Origin: VRUE01 sp963753585
GTDB taxonomy: Bacteria; Actinomycetota; Thermoleophilia; Solirubrobacterales; 70-9
Assembly (NCBI GenBank): GCA_963753585.1
Contig: CAVWCU010000001.1
Location: 1,860,001 to 1,924,000, forward strand
Direction of reading: 5' to 3'
Length of the DNA: 64,000 nt
The notes below the pieces were generated by a model. It worked only from the letters and a program-made list of their open reading frames with translations. It was not told the DNA's origin and did not search any database. Shown piece by piece: positions 1-7,937 of this stretch (position 1 is the first letter of the stretch; every line of letters starts with the position of its first letter). The position numbers and the translations under genes were made by a program.

Positions 1-77
1 GCCGCCTGCCAACCCGCATCAGCCGTCGCGCCAAAGCGAGGACCCGCTTCGGCTGGGCCCGCTCCGAGCGCGCCACC

Positions 78-710
78 GTGGCGCTCGCCACCGTGTCCTT
101 GGCCGCCGCCGGCGCGGTGCTCGCCGGCCAGTACGGCCGCATGCTGCAGCGACGTGCTCGCGAGAACGATGGCGATGGCCTGGTCGAAGCAGCCCCGGTC
201 GCCGCGCGCGACACGGTCGGGGTAGCGGTCAGCGGCTACGCCGACGCCCCGCGTAGCGAAACCGTCCTCTTCAACCTGCTGGCCGGCTTCCTTGGCTCTT
301 TCGCGCTGGTGCGACTCTCTACCTGGGGCATCCGCGACGAATGGTGGCCGTTTCGCAACGTCAGCCTCGGCGGGCGCCACATCCACCACTTCGTGCCGGG
401 CATCGTGATCGCCTTCGCCTCCGGGACGACGGCGCTCCTGACCAACGACGAGACGCTGGAAGAGCGCCTCGCGGTGAGCGCCGGCGTAGGTATGGGGCTT
501 ACCTTCGACGAGGCTGCCCTGCTGCTCGACCTGCGCGACGTCTACTGGACGCGTCAGGGGCTGCTCAGCGTCCAGCTCAGCCTTGGCGCGACAGCGATCC
601 TCAGCATCGCCATCCTCACCCAGCGGATACTGCGCCGGGGTGAGCGCCACCAGGAGGCCGAGGGCCTGATCCCGCCTGCCCCGGTCGACCGAATCGACCC
701 ACGGGACTAG
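78..710 (+). CDS. Integral membrane protein of unknown function, possibly 5'-truncated
   Basis: I do not recognise this protein (210 aa from the GTG at 78). Hydrophobic segments lie at about residues 2-18, 62-80, 104-121 and 163-181, so it is probably a four-pass membrane protein. A histidine cluster (GGRHIHHF, residues 98-105) sits at the mouth of the third segment, and acidic residues follow (TNDETLEERL, then TFDEAALLLDLRD). His plus Asp/Glu near a membrane could bind metal, but that is inference. The reading frame is open back to the left edge with no convincing start or ribosome site, so the true start may lie outside the window. The gene is followed by a nested inverted repeat and a strong terminator. 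Confidence 0.7.
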   Translation: MALATVSLAAAGAVLAGQYGRMLQRRARENDGDGLVEAAPVAARDTVGVAVSGYADAPRSETVLFNLLAGFLGSFALVRLSTWGIRDEWWPFRNVSLGGRHIHHFVPGIVIAFASGTTALLTNDETLEERLAVSAGVGMGLTFDEAALLLDLRDVYWTRQGLLSVQLSLGATAILSIAILTQRILRRGERHQEAEGLIPPAPVDRIDPRD

Positions 711-866
711 GGGCCTATCCCGTTAGGGGCGTGCCCCTGGGACGGTTCAGGGCCAAGCGGGGCGGTCACGGCGCGGCGCCATGTGGGATTCGCGACGGGG
801 CCGAATCCGTGCCGCGTCCTGGGCCGTATCCAGGGGTGCGATCACCTAGCGGGATAGGCCCTAAGC
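711..866. repeat. Nested imperfect inverted repeat between convergent genes
   Basis: The outer arms pair about 711-760 with about 815-866. The outermost 12 bases match exactly (GGGCCTATCCCG against CGGGATAGGCCC). After that the arms stay related but imperfect, including a CCCCTGG / CCAGGGG match. The centre (about 786-826) can form a second hairpin from GGATTCG and CGAATCC. No credible gene lies here. It has the same architecture (outer arms plus inner hairpin) as the better-preserved elements listed later, but it shares none of their cores. It may be a decayed copy or an unrelated terminator-like palindrome. Confidence 0.55.
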
Positions 867-871
867 GTGGC

Positions 872-907
872 AAAAGAAAGGGCGGCCCGACCGGCCGCCC
901 TTTCTTT
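872..907. terminator. Strong bidirectional intrinsic terminator
   Basis: A near-perfect 15-bp stem (AAAGAAAGGGCGGCC with GGCCGCCCTTTCTTT) closes on a short loop. An A-run precedes it and a T-rich run follows it, so it can terminate transcription from either side. It sits between the convergent genes ending at 710 (+) and 937 (-). Confidence 0.85.
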
Positions 908-936
908 CCCTATTCGTCCTGAGTCGAAAGCGTTCG

Positions 937-1716
937 CTAGCCCTTCGGGGTGCAGGAGCGGACCACGCTGCCGGTCAGCCGGGTGCCGTCGTCGAAGATG
1001 CCGGTCCCTTTCGCGTTGAGGTGGCCGTCAGGGCATTTGGCGAGCAGGTAGCTCTGTTTCTTGCCCTTGTAGGTGAATTTGCGGTCGATGTTGAGTTCGA
1101 AGAACACCGGTGAGCCCGCGCCACCGGCGATCACGGGGATCTTGCCTACGGATTTCGTGCCGTAGCGACCGTTTTTGATTTTCGAGACCTTCACGGTCGT
1201 GACGACCGCCGCCGGCACCGGAACGGTGAGGAAGGCGTGGATGTAGACCGTCGTCACGCCGCCCTTGACGCCGCCGTTGAAGGCGAGGAGCTTGCTCTTG
1301 GCGATGATCGGTGGCTGTTCGGCAAATTCGATCTCGACGTCGGTCTTACCTTCGCCGACAATCGCGTCTGGGCACGCTTTTTTGGCGTTCGTGGTGTCCT
1401 GCGAATTGAGCTTGGCCGCGCTGCAGGCCGGCAGGCCCTTGGCGTTGATCGTGCCGTTCTTGTCGGTTTCGACGATGAATTCCCTCAGAGCCGGCGGGTG
1501 GCTGCCGTCGGTGGTCTCGACTTTGCCGCTGACGTTGAGTTTGATCCCGGCCATCGTGCTCTTGGGCAGCTTCTTCGGGGTGAAGCCGCCGTCGATGGTG
1601 ATTTTCAGGTTCCCCTGCTGGACGACGACGGGTTTCTCCGCCCCCGTCGCGATGCCCGCCAGCGCGACGGCGAGGGCCGCTCCCACGGCGAGTGTCCAAA
1701 TCAAGCGCTTGCGCAT
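937..1716 (-). CDS. Secreted protein, paralogue family member 1
   Basis: This 259-aa protein has a classic signal peptide: a basic start (MRKR), a hydrophobic core to about residue 24, and an Ala-rich cleavage zone. The mature part has Cys pairs (near PACSAAK, ACPD, AKCPDG, SCTPKG) and a tail with GKKQSYLLAKCPDG, then FDDGTRLTGSV and a final Cys. The same plan recurs in the genes at 16941 and 21132, so this is one of three paralogues here: GKK/GSK-R/Q-SY, then Cys, about 20 residues, FxDG and a terminal Cys. A GGAGAGAGG ribosome site lies 7 bases before the ATG. Function is unknown. A paralogue lies between the mce and MmpL genes, which hints at an envelope role. Confidence 0.85.
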   Translation of the reverse strand: MRKRLIWTLAVGAALAVALAGIATGAEKPVVVQQGNLKITIDGGFTPKKLPKSTMAGIKLNVSGKVETTDGSHPPALREFIVETDKNGTINAKGLPACSAAKLNSQDTTNAKKACPDAIVGEGKTDVEIEFAEQPPIIAKSKLLAFNGGVKGGVTTVYIHAFLTVPVPAAVVTTVKVSKIKNGRYGTKSVGKIPVIAGGAGSPVFFELNIDRKFTYKGKKQSYLLAKCPDGHLNAKGTGIFDDGTRLTGSVVRSCTPKG

Positions 1717-1862
1717 TCGTCTACCTCTCTCCTTAGCGGCCTGGCCGTTTCAGCCTCGGCCATAGAAAGCCTGGTCTATCCCTCCAGCAGCCCAAATTAC
1801 CAACATCGCAAATTAGATAAACCCCGGCATTCACAGAAAAGAGCGTCTTAACACAGAGGTTT

Positions 1863-2552
1863 TCAGTCTTCGATCATCGAGAGGCGCGTGCGCTCGCGCT
1901 CCTCCGCTGCTCCCTCGGGACCCAGGAACGGCAGCGTGATCCAGAACATCAGGTCGGGCAACCGGCTTGGGAGGCGGGAAGCGGCACCGTGGAGGATCTC
2001 GCTGTAGAGCAGCTCGTTGATGCCCCCGGCAAGCGAGAGCGACGTGATCCCAGGAAGCTCAACCGAGGTCTCGGCCCGGCCCGCATCGAGAAAACCGGTG
2101 AACTGGCGCAGCGCCGCGTCGCGGCGGGCCAGGGCCTTCGGGCCCGCGGCAAGCACCTCGACGATCGCAAAGCGCGCCTCGTCGGGGTGCTCGGCAAGGT
2201 CTTTCAACAGCTCGCCGAGGCCGGTGGCGACCCGCTCGGCCCAGGGAGCGCCGGGCCTGGATTCGAATCCCCTCGCGGTGTCCCCGAGCAGATTGGCCAG
2301 CAGCACGTCATAGGCAGCGAGGAAGCAGTCCTCCTTACTGGCGAAGAGCTCATAGAACGTCTTCCTCGATACCCCGGCCACGCCGATTACGTCAACCACC
2401 CGCGTCTCGGGGTAGCCCCGCTCTGAGACGACCTCGATCATCGCCTGCAGGATTCGATTGCGCTGGGATTCCGTCACGGTCTCCCGCGGCAACCCGTGCC
2501 GCCCCCTCGGCAGGCGCTCACTCAACCTAGCTGTGCGTCTACCGGAGGCCAC
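1863..2552 (-). CDS. TetR/AcrR-family transcriptional regulator
   Basis: This 229-aa protein has a TetR helix-turn-helix at about residues 28-75: QRNRILQAMIEVVSERGY, then VVDVIGVAGVSRKTFYELF and ASKEDCFLAAYD. A helical ligand-binding domain of normal size follows. It is divergent from the lipoprotein gene at 2655, with about 100 bp between the starts, which may hold its operator. Regulation of that lipoprotein pair is the simplest guess. The N-terminal 20 residues are basic and poorly conserved in character, so the start could be the GTG or ATG just upstream of the HTH. Confidence 0.9.
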   Translation of the reverse strand: MASGRRTARLSERLPRGRHGLPRETVTESQRNRILQAMIEVVSERGYPETRVVDVIGVAGVSRKTFYELFASKEDCFLAAYDVLLANLLGDTARGFESRPGAPWAERVATGLGELLKDLAEHPDEARFAIVEVLAAGPKALARRDAALRQFTGFLDAGRAETSVELPGITSLSLAGGINELLYSEILHGAASRLPSRLPDLMFWITLPFLGPEGAAEERERTRLSMIED

Positions 2553-2654
2553 CCCGAAACTGTAGAACAGAAGAGGTCCGATCGCGACTTTCTGTACCCG
2601 CGCGTCTCCTCTGTGATTTCAGCTTCCAGAGCGCGATCAATACAATTGCTGTCG

Positions 2655-3344
2655 GTGACCAGGGAGGGGATACGCCGCATCGCAGCGCTTTTCGCCGCAG
2701 TCTTCGTGGCAAGCGCCCTTGTGGCCTGCGGAGATTCCGATTCGGGCTCGACCACGACCCCAGTGCCTGCGAAGGAAGCGAAGCCGGATTCGGGCCAGGA
2801 GAGCGAGTCCGAGGCTTCGCGAGACGGCGGATCGCAGCCGCAGCCACAGGGTGACGAATCGAGCAGCTCACCGTCGAGCGTCGACGCCGCTCCGCTGAAG
2901 GTTTCGGGCGGCGGCGCGGACCAGTACCGCACCCAGGGGGGCGACAACAGCATCCAAAGCTTCGGCGAGGAGGGCGACGAAGCGGACCTGGAGGAAGCTG
3001 CCGAGGCGCTGCATGCCTATCTCGTCGCACGCGCCGGCGAAGACTGGCCAGCTGCCTGCGCCCACCTTGCGAGGACCGTCACCGACCAGCTCGACGTGCT
3101 CGCGTCTCAATCCGGCAATCTCGAGGGCAAGGACTGCGCCGGGATCCTCGAAACGCTGACGCCACCTCTGCCCGCGACGGTGCGGCACGAATCCACAGTC
3201 GTCGATGCAGGCAGCCTGCGACTCGAAGGCGAGCAGGCCTTCCTCATCTACCGCGGCGCAAAAGACGCCGGATACGCGGTCTTGATGGCAGAGGAAGACG
3301 GCGACTGGAAGGTCGGGGCGCTCGCGGCCACACCGATTCTCTGA
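2655..3344 (+). CDS. Lipoprotein, first of a tandem paralogous pair
   Basis: From the GTG at 2655 the protein has a basic start, a hydrophobic stretch and a lipobox (SALVAC, Cys about residue 24), then a low-complexity Ser/Glu/Pro linker of about 70 residues. The C-terminal domain reads SFGEEGDEADLEEA, YLVARAGEDWPAAC, a second Cys (KDCAG) and AFLIYRGAKDAGYAVLM. The next gene has the same domain, so the two are tandem duplicates. It is probably lipid-anchored on the outer face of the membrane. Function is unknown. An open frame runs upstream through the TetR start region, but the signal peptide fixes the real start near 2655. Confidence 0.75.
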   Translation: MTREGIRRIAALFAAVFVASALVACGDSDSGSTTTPVPAKEAKPDSGQESESEASRDGGSQPQPQGDESSSSPSSVDAAPLKVSGGGADQYRTQGGDNSIQSFGEEGDEADLEEAAEALHAYLVARAGEDWPAACAHLARTVTDQLDVLASQSGNLEGKDCAGILETLTPPLPATVRHESTVVDAGSLRLEGEQAFLIYRGAKDAGYAVLMAEEDGDWKVGALAATPIL

Positions 3345-3409
3345 GCCTCCACCGAGACCGGCCCTTGCCGGCGCCTCCCAAGAACGTATTAATCGATAGT
3401 ATTTTTTCG

Positions 3410-3991
3410 ATGCAGGGGAAGAGGACTGGAGCCACCATCGCGTTCGCGGCGTTCCTGGTTGCGCTGCTGCTGAGTGCTTGTGGCGGCGACTCGGGCACGG
3501 CCGGGACGACGAGCGCCGGATCGGCCGACCCGGGGGGCCCACCCGCGTCAGGCGCAGATCCAAACGCATGGAACCAGGTCAACGAGCAACTCCGCCCAGG
3601 TATCCTTTCCTTCGGCGAAAAGGGCAACGAGGCGGAAGTCGAAGCGGCGGGCAAGGTCGTAAGCGGCTACCTCGCCGCACGATCCAACGAAGACTCCGCC
3701 GCCGCGTGCTCCTACATGTCGAGGCGCTTGATCGAAATGATCTCAGTGGAATCCGATCAGCCCGGTAAAAGTGGCTGCGTCGCCGGCGTCGAGAACCTGG
3801 CGGCGCTGAGCTCCCTCTCCGAAGTCGAAGAAGCGGGGGAAATCGACCCGAAAAGCGTTCGCCTGAGCCGGAACGGCAAACGGGCCTTCCTCATCTACGA
3901 CGACGCCTACGGAGACGTCTACGCGATGCTGATGCGGCCGGAAGGCGACGTCTGGAACATCCACGGGTTCGAAGCCACGCGTCTTTACTGA
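3410..3991 (+). CDS. Lipoprotein, second of a tandem paralogous pair
   Basis: The 193-aa product starts MQGKRTG, has a hydrophobic core and a lipobox (LLSAC, Cys near residue 22), then a short Gly/Ser linker. The domain ILSFGEKGNEAEVEAAGKVV, YLAARSNEDSAAAC, SGCVAGV and RAFLIYDDAYGDVYAMLM parallels the preceding gene block by block, including the two Cys that could form a disulfide. The last third (WNIHGFEATRLY) corresponds to WKVGALAATPIL in the neighbour. It ends 6 bp before the convergent purA. An unusually AT-rich stretch (about 3388-3409) precedes the start and may contain its own promoter. Function is unknown. Confidence 0.82.
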   Translation: MQGKRTGATIAFAAFLVALLLSACGGDSGTAGTTSAGSADPGGPPASGADPNAWNQVNEQLRPGILSFGEKGNEAEVEAAGKVVSGYLAARSNEDSAAACSYMSRRLIEMISVESDQPGKSGCVAGVENLAALSSLSEVEEAGEIDPKSVRLSRNGKRAFLIYDDAYGDVYAMLMRPEGDVWNIHGFEATRLY

Positions 3992-3997
3992 ACCGGC

Positions 3998-5350
3998 TCA
4001 GTCGAGCCAGACGACCTGCTCGCGACCAGGGCCGACGCCGACGAGGCGGATCGGGACCCCGACGAAGTCGGCGATGTAGTCGAGGTACGCGCGAGCCTCG
4101 ACCGGCAGGTCGGCCTCGCTGCGGCACTCCTCGATCTCGTCGTCGAAGCCCGGCAACTCTTCGTACTCGGGCTGGGCGCCGTGCAGGATCGACTGGTGGT
4201 AGGGGAAGCGGTCCAGCAGAGCGCCCTCGCGCGAGCGGTAGCGCACCGCGACCTTGAGTGGGCCGATCCCGCTGAGCACGTCGAGCTTGGTGATCGCCAG
4301 CGCACTCATCCCGTTCAGCCGCGCGGCATAGCGCAGGGCGACCAGGTCCATCCAGCCGCAGCGTCGCTCGCGACCCGTCGTCGTGCCGTACTCGTGACCC
4401 CGCTCCAGCATGTGGCGCCCCTGGTCGTCGGAGAGCTCGGTCGGGAAGGGGCCTGCTCCGACCCGGGTCGCGTAGGCCTTCGCCACGCCCCAGACCTCGT
4501 CGATGTCGGCCGGGCTGATGCCGGCGCCGATCGTCGCCGCACCGGCGATCGGGTTGGAGGAGGTGACAAAGGGATAGGTGCCGTGGTCGAGGTCGAGCAG
4601 GGTCGCCTGCGCCCCCTCGAAGATCACCGTGCGGCCGGCGTCGAGCACGTCCCAGCAGAGCCGGGAGGTGTCGGCGATGTGGGGCTCGAGGCGGTGCCCG
4701 TAGTTGACGTGCTCCTCGGTCATCGTGTGCAGGTCGAGGCGGGGGTCCGGAGCGTCCTCGATCGCCTGCTCCGCGGCCTCGCGGTCGCCCTCGCCCGCTT
4801 CCTTGCGCAGCTTGCGGCGCTGCACGCCGAGTTCGCGCAGCGCCTGCTGCTTGGGCTCCAGCGCCACCCGGATCTTGGTGCGGAGGATCTTCTCGTCGAG
4901 CAGATCCTGGACGCGGATGCCCAGGCGCAGGGCCTTGTCGGCGTAGCAGGGGCCGATTCCGCGGCGGGTGGTGCCGAGCGAGAGCTTGCCCAGCTTCACC
5001 TCCCCCGCCGTGTCGAGCAGCACGTGGTAGGGCATGATCAGGTGCGCGTTGGCGGAGATCTTCAAGTTGCTCATGTCGACGCCGCGGCGGCGCAGACCGT
5101 CGATCTCGCCGAGCAGGATGCGCGGGTCGAGGACCACACCGTTGCCGATCACGCAGGCCTTGTCGGGATAGAGGATCCCCGAGGGGATCAGGTGGAACTT
5201 GAACTCCTCGCCGTCGCGGACGATCGTGTGGCCGGCGTTGTTGCCCCCCTGGAAGCGCACGATCGCGTCGGCACGCTCGGCGAGCAAGTCCGTGACCTTG
5301 CCCTTGCCCTCGTCGCCCCACTGGGCACCGACTATGACTAGCCCTGGCAT
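3998..5350 (-). CDS. purA: Adenylosuccinate synthetase
   Basis: PurA makes adenylosuccinate from IMP and aspartate with GTP, the first committed step to AMP, in the cytosol. The start at 5350 gives MPGLVIVGAQWGDEGKGK, the family N-terminus with the GDEGKGK phosphate loop. Further signatures are GGNNAGHT, NAHLIMPYH, GTTRRGIGPCYADK, FEGAQATLLDLDHGTYPF and the GTT-T-GRERRCGW region. At 450 aa it is slightly longer than the usual 430, owing to an Arg/Lys-rich helical insert (about residues 165-205). A family-3 nested repeat lies immediately upstream, so any promoter must be inside or beyond that element. Confidence 0.97.
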   Translation of the reverse strand: MPGLVIVGAQWGDEGKGKVTDLLAERADAIVRFQGGNNAGHTIVRDGEEFKFHLIPSGILYPDKACVIGNGVVLDPRILLGEIDGLRRRGVDMSNLKISANAHLIMPYHVLLDTAGEVKLGKLSLGTTRRGIGPCYADKALRLGIRVQDLLDEKILRTKIRVALEPKQQALRELGVQRRKLRKEAGEGDREAAEQAIEDAPDPRLDLHTMTEEHVNYGHRLEPHIADTSRLCWDVLDAGRTVIFEGAQATLLDLDHGTYPFVTSSNPIAGAATIGAGISPADIDEVWGVAKAYATRVGAGPFPTELSDDQGRHMLERGHEYGTTTGRERRCGWMDLVALRYAARLNGMSALAITKLDVLSGIGPLKVAVRYRSREGALLDRFPYHQSILHGAQPEYEELPGFDDEIEECRSEADLPVEARAYLDYIADFVGVPIRLVGVGPGREQVVWLD

Positions 5351-5369
5351 AGCCGGAGCATTGTGACGG

Positions 5370-5475
5370 CTGGAGCCGGACAGGGTCGGTGCATATCGGC
5401 GTCCTCGGTCGCTCGCGTGCGGGAGCACGCCACGCTCCCTGCGTCCTTGATCTGCTTGACCCTGGCCGGCTCCAG
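5370..5475. repeat. Family-3 nested inverted repeat, copy 1
   Basis: The outer arms 5370-5387 and 5458-5475 pair at 17 of 18 positions (CTGGAGCCGG, one mismatch, CAGGGTC). The core holds two blocks shared with the copy near 35.1 kb: GCGTCCTC-N-GTCG (5399-5411) and CTCCCTGCGTCCTTG-N-TC-N-GCTTG (5435-5458). They are separated by exactly 23 nt in both copies. Here the spacer can fold as CGTGC-GGGA-GCACG. It lies between the start of purA and the stop of the DnaC-like gene, 5 bp from that stop. Confidence 0.75.
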
Positions 5476-5479
5476 CTGG

Positions 5480-6217
5480 CTAAGCAGCCTCCCAATGCTC
5501 CTTACGGTTGTCCTCGCCATCCAGAGGAAGCGGCTCGGTCATCTCGGTCAACCGCGAGACAATGCGGGGGCCGATCTGTTCCTCCAATTCGACTCCGTCG
5601 AAGTTGCTCGTAATCACGATCGACCGGTTCTCCTCGTAGCGCTCGTTGACCAGCGCATAGAGCTGCTCCAAGACCCAGTCGGATCTTTTCTCAGCTCCGA
5701 GGTCATCGATATGCAGCAGATCGACTGATGTAAGTCGTTCGAAGAAGACCGAATACGAGTCACCGCCCGGCGCGGAGTCATACGTGCGCCTTATGTGAGC
5801 AAGGAGCTTGGGAAGGGAATAAATGGCAACCGAGTGACCGGCCTCCAACGCCGCTTTCGAGGCGAGCATTGCCAGGGTCGTCTTGCCCGTTCCCGTACCG
5901 CCCGTGAGCCAAAGGCCTTGGCCCGCACTCAGTCGATCGTCTAGCTCGTCGACAAAAGCGCGGACTCGTTCTACGATGATTCTCGTCCCTAGATCGCGCG
6001 CCATGTCGGAGACCGGCGGCCGGTCGAAGGAGACGCCGCGGTAGCGGGGGGGTATGACCGAGGCGACGCCTTTGGTGCGACCCCGCTTCAGCCGCTGCGC
6101 CCTGCACTCGCATTCGCGGGCGACGTCTTCGGGGCCGAGGATCCAGCCGGAGCCGTCGCAGACCCCGACGGTGCAGGCCTGCTCGCGGAAGGGTTCGCTG
6201 CGGGCGATCGCCGGCAT
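5480..6217 (-). CDS. DnaC/DnaI-like AAA+ ATPase, probable helicase loader
   Basis: This 245-aa ATP-binding protein resembles DnaC/DnaI, which load the replicative helicase. A small Cys-rich N-terminus (CTVGVCDGSG, then ECECRA) could bind zinc, as in DnaI. The Walker A loop is GGTGTGKTTLA (about residue 105), Walker B is LLHIDDLGAEK, and ITSNF is a sensor-1-like motif. Its ATG overlaps the dnaB stop as ATGA, so the two are co-translated, which supports a DnaB-loading role. IstB transposase helpers share the fold, but no transposase is present. The 3' half looks less GC-rich than its neighbours by eye. Confidence 0.85.
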   Translation of the reverse strand: MPAIARSEPFREQACTVGVCDGSGWILGPEDVARECECRAQRLKRGRTKGVASVIPPRYRGVSFDRPPVSDMARDLGTRIIVERVRAFVDELDDRLSAGQGLWLTGGTGTGKTTLAMLASKAALEAGHSVAIYSLPKLLAHIRRTYDSAPGGDSYSVFFERLTSVDLLHIDDLGAEKRSDWVLEQLYALVNERYEENRSIVITSNFDGVELEEQIGPRIVSRLTEMTEPLPLDGEDNRKEHWEAA

Positions 6218-7641
6218 CAGAACTCAGGCCCCGACGCGGCGAGGTCCTCCAGCGGCGGCCCCTCGCCGGCCGGCTGCTCGATCGGCCGCTCCTGGCCGGC
6301 GAAGTCGGCGAACTTCGGGAAGCGGTCGAGGAAGACGAGCTTCGGCGTGCCGATCGGCCCGTTCCTATGCTTGGCGATGATCAGGTCGGCGAGGCCGTCC
6401 GGCTCCTCGTCGGGATCGCGGTAGTAGTCCTCGCGGAAGAGGAAGGCGACGACGTCGGCGTCCTGCTCGAGGTTGCCGCTTTCCCTCAGGTCCGAGAGCA
6501 TCGGCTTCGGCGGATGGCGCTGCTCGGGGGCGCGCGAGAGCTGGGAGATCGCCAGCACCGGGACCTCCAGCTCGCGGGCGAGGATCTTCAACCCGCGGCT
6601 CATCTGCCCCACCTGCTCGACCCGGTTGGCGCGCGGGTCGTCGGAGCGCATCAGCTGCAGGTAGTCGACGATGATCAGCCCCAACCCGCCCTTGTCCTGC
6701 TCCTGGGCGTGCAGCCGGCGGGCCTTCGCCCGCAGGTCGAGGACGCCGAGGTCGGAGGAGTCGTCGAACCAGAGCGGTGCCTCCTCGAGCTCGTTGCAGG
6801 CGCGGACCACCTTCGGCCAGTCCTTCTGGGAGACCTGGCCCTTGCGCAGCTTGTCGCCGGAGATCCGCGCCCGGCAGGCGATGAAGCGCTGGGCGAGCTC
6901 GACCTCGGACATCTCCAGCGAGAAGAAGGCAACCGGCAGGTTGCGCTTGACCGCCACGTTTTCGGCGATGTTGGCGACGATCGCCGACTTGCCCATGGCC
7001 GGTCTCGCAGCCACGATGATCAGATTCCCCGGCTGGAACCCGCCCGTGATCGCGTCGATGTCGCGGAAGCCCGAGGGGGTGCCGGTCAGCTCGAGCTCGC
7101 CGGTGGAGAGCTTCTCGAGGCGGTCGACCTCGTCGTGGAGGATCTCCGAGAGCAGCTTGAAGTCGCTTGCCTGCTCTTTGTGGGCGACGTCGAAGAGCAG
7201 CTTCTCGGCTCGCTCGGAGAGCTCGCGCGGTTCGCCGTCGCGCTCATGGACCCAGCCCTGGATCTGCTGGCCGGCGCCGAGCAGGCGGCGCAGCAGCGAG
7301 TTCTGCTGGACGATCTCGGCGTAGTGCTTGGCGTTGCCGGCTGCCGGCACCTTGGCCGCCAGCTCCGAGACGTAGTGCTTGCCCCCCGCCTCCTCGATCT
7401 GGTTGCGCTGGGTAAGCGCCTCGGCGACGCTGAGCTCGTCGACCGGCTTGGAGGCCGCGTAGAGATCGTGGATCGCGGTGAAGATCGCCGCGTGCTTCTC
7501 CAGGTAGAAGTCGCCGGCGTTCAGCTTCACCTCGTCGATCACCCGCGTCAGCGTCGGCTCGGCGACCAGCATCGCCCCCAGGACCGATTCCTCCGCCTCG
7601 ATGTTCTGCGGCGGAACGTGGGCTGTGGGAGCGGATGCCAT
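6217..7641 (-). CDS. dnaB: Replicative DNA helicase
   Basis: DnaB is the hexameric 5'-3' helicase of the replication fork. The N-terminal domain (about residues 10-110) has the family pattern PQNIEAEESVLGAML. The RecA-like C-domain carries Walker A ARPAMGKSAIV (about 212-222), FFSLEMS, Walker B LIIVDYLQLM and SQLSRAPEQR, then SDLRESGNLEQDADVV and AKHRNGPIG. The length (474 aa) is normal and no intein is present. It overlaps the downstream DnaC-like gene by 3 bases. The preceding interval (7642-7802) holds no gene. Confidence 0.97.
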   Translation of the reverse strand: MASAPTAHVPPQNIEAEESVLGAMLVAEPTLTRVIDEVKLNAGDFYLEKHAAIFTAIHDLYAASKPVDELSVAEALTQRNQIEEAGGKHYVSELAAKVPAAGNAKHYAEIVQQNSLLRRLLGAGQQIQGWVHERDGEPRELSERAEKLLFDVAHKEQASDFKLLSEILHDEVDRLEKLSTGELELTGTPSGFRDIDAITGGFQPGNLIIVAARPAMGKSAIVANIAENVAVKRNLPVAFFSLEMSEVELAQRFIACRARISGDKLRKGQVSQKDWPKVVRACNELEEAPLWFDDSSDLGVLDLRAKARRLHAQEQDKGGLGLIIVDYLQLMRSDDPRANRVEQVGQMSRGLKILARELEVPVLAISQLSRAPEQRHPPKPMLSDLRESGNLEQDADVVAFLFREDYYRDPDEEPDGLADLIIAKHRNGPIGTPKLVFLDRFPKFADFAGQERPIEQPAGEGPPLEDLAASGPEF

Positions 7642-7802
7642 TCGATCTAGTTAAGGACCCGAAGCGGCGGAACCGCCCCGAAGCTCAAGCAAACCAGACG
7701 CCCCGTCCCCTTACGTGCGCCTCCCGTGCAAATACGGGCGAAAGAATTGACGCTCTTCTAACAAGCGGCCGAGCTATGGTGGAGGCTCGGGACAGGAGCG
7801 CT

Positions 7803-7937
7803 AGCTGAATCGGCTTCTCGGGCGGTGGCGCGGTGGCGGGGGTCCCCCGCAGCGGAGGGCGCCGCGCAGGCGGCGTCCGAGCATGTGGGGGAGGGCCGCC
7901 GCGACAGGACCCGCCCGCCACTCGCCTCTTATTCAGC
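7803..7937. repeat. Nested inverted repeat at the 3' end of the mce operon
   Basis: The outer ends pair GCTGAAT (7804-7810) with ATTCAGC (7931-7937). The second of these is the last codons and stop of the final mce gene. Inside, GGCGGTGGCG and GGCGGG pair imperfectly with CCCGCC and CGCC. The centre folds further (CCCCCGCA with TGTGGGGG, and CGCCG with CGGCG). It probably acts as the operon terminator. An outer arm that copies the end of the adjacent gene is also seen at 36.1 and 43.9 kb. Confidence 0.55.

Noticed and set aside
5480..6217. IstB helper of an IS21-type transposon
   Set aside because: No transposase, terminal repeats or target duplication; overlap with dnaB favours a helicase loader.
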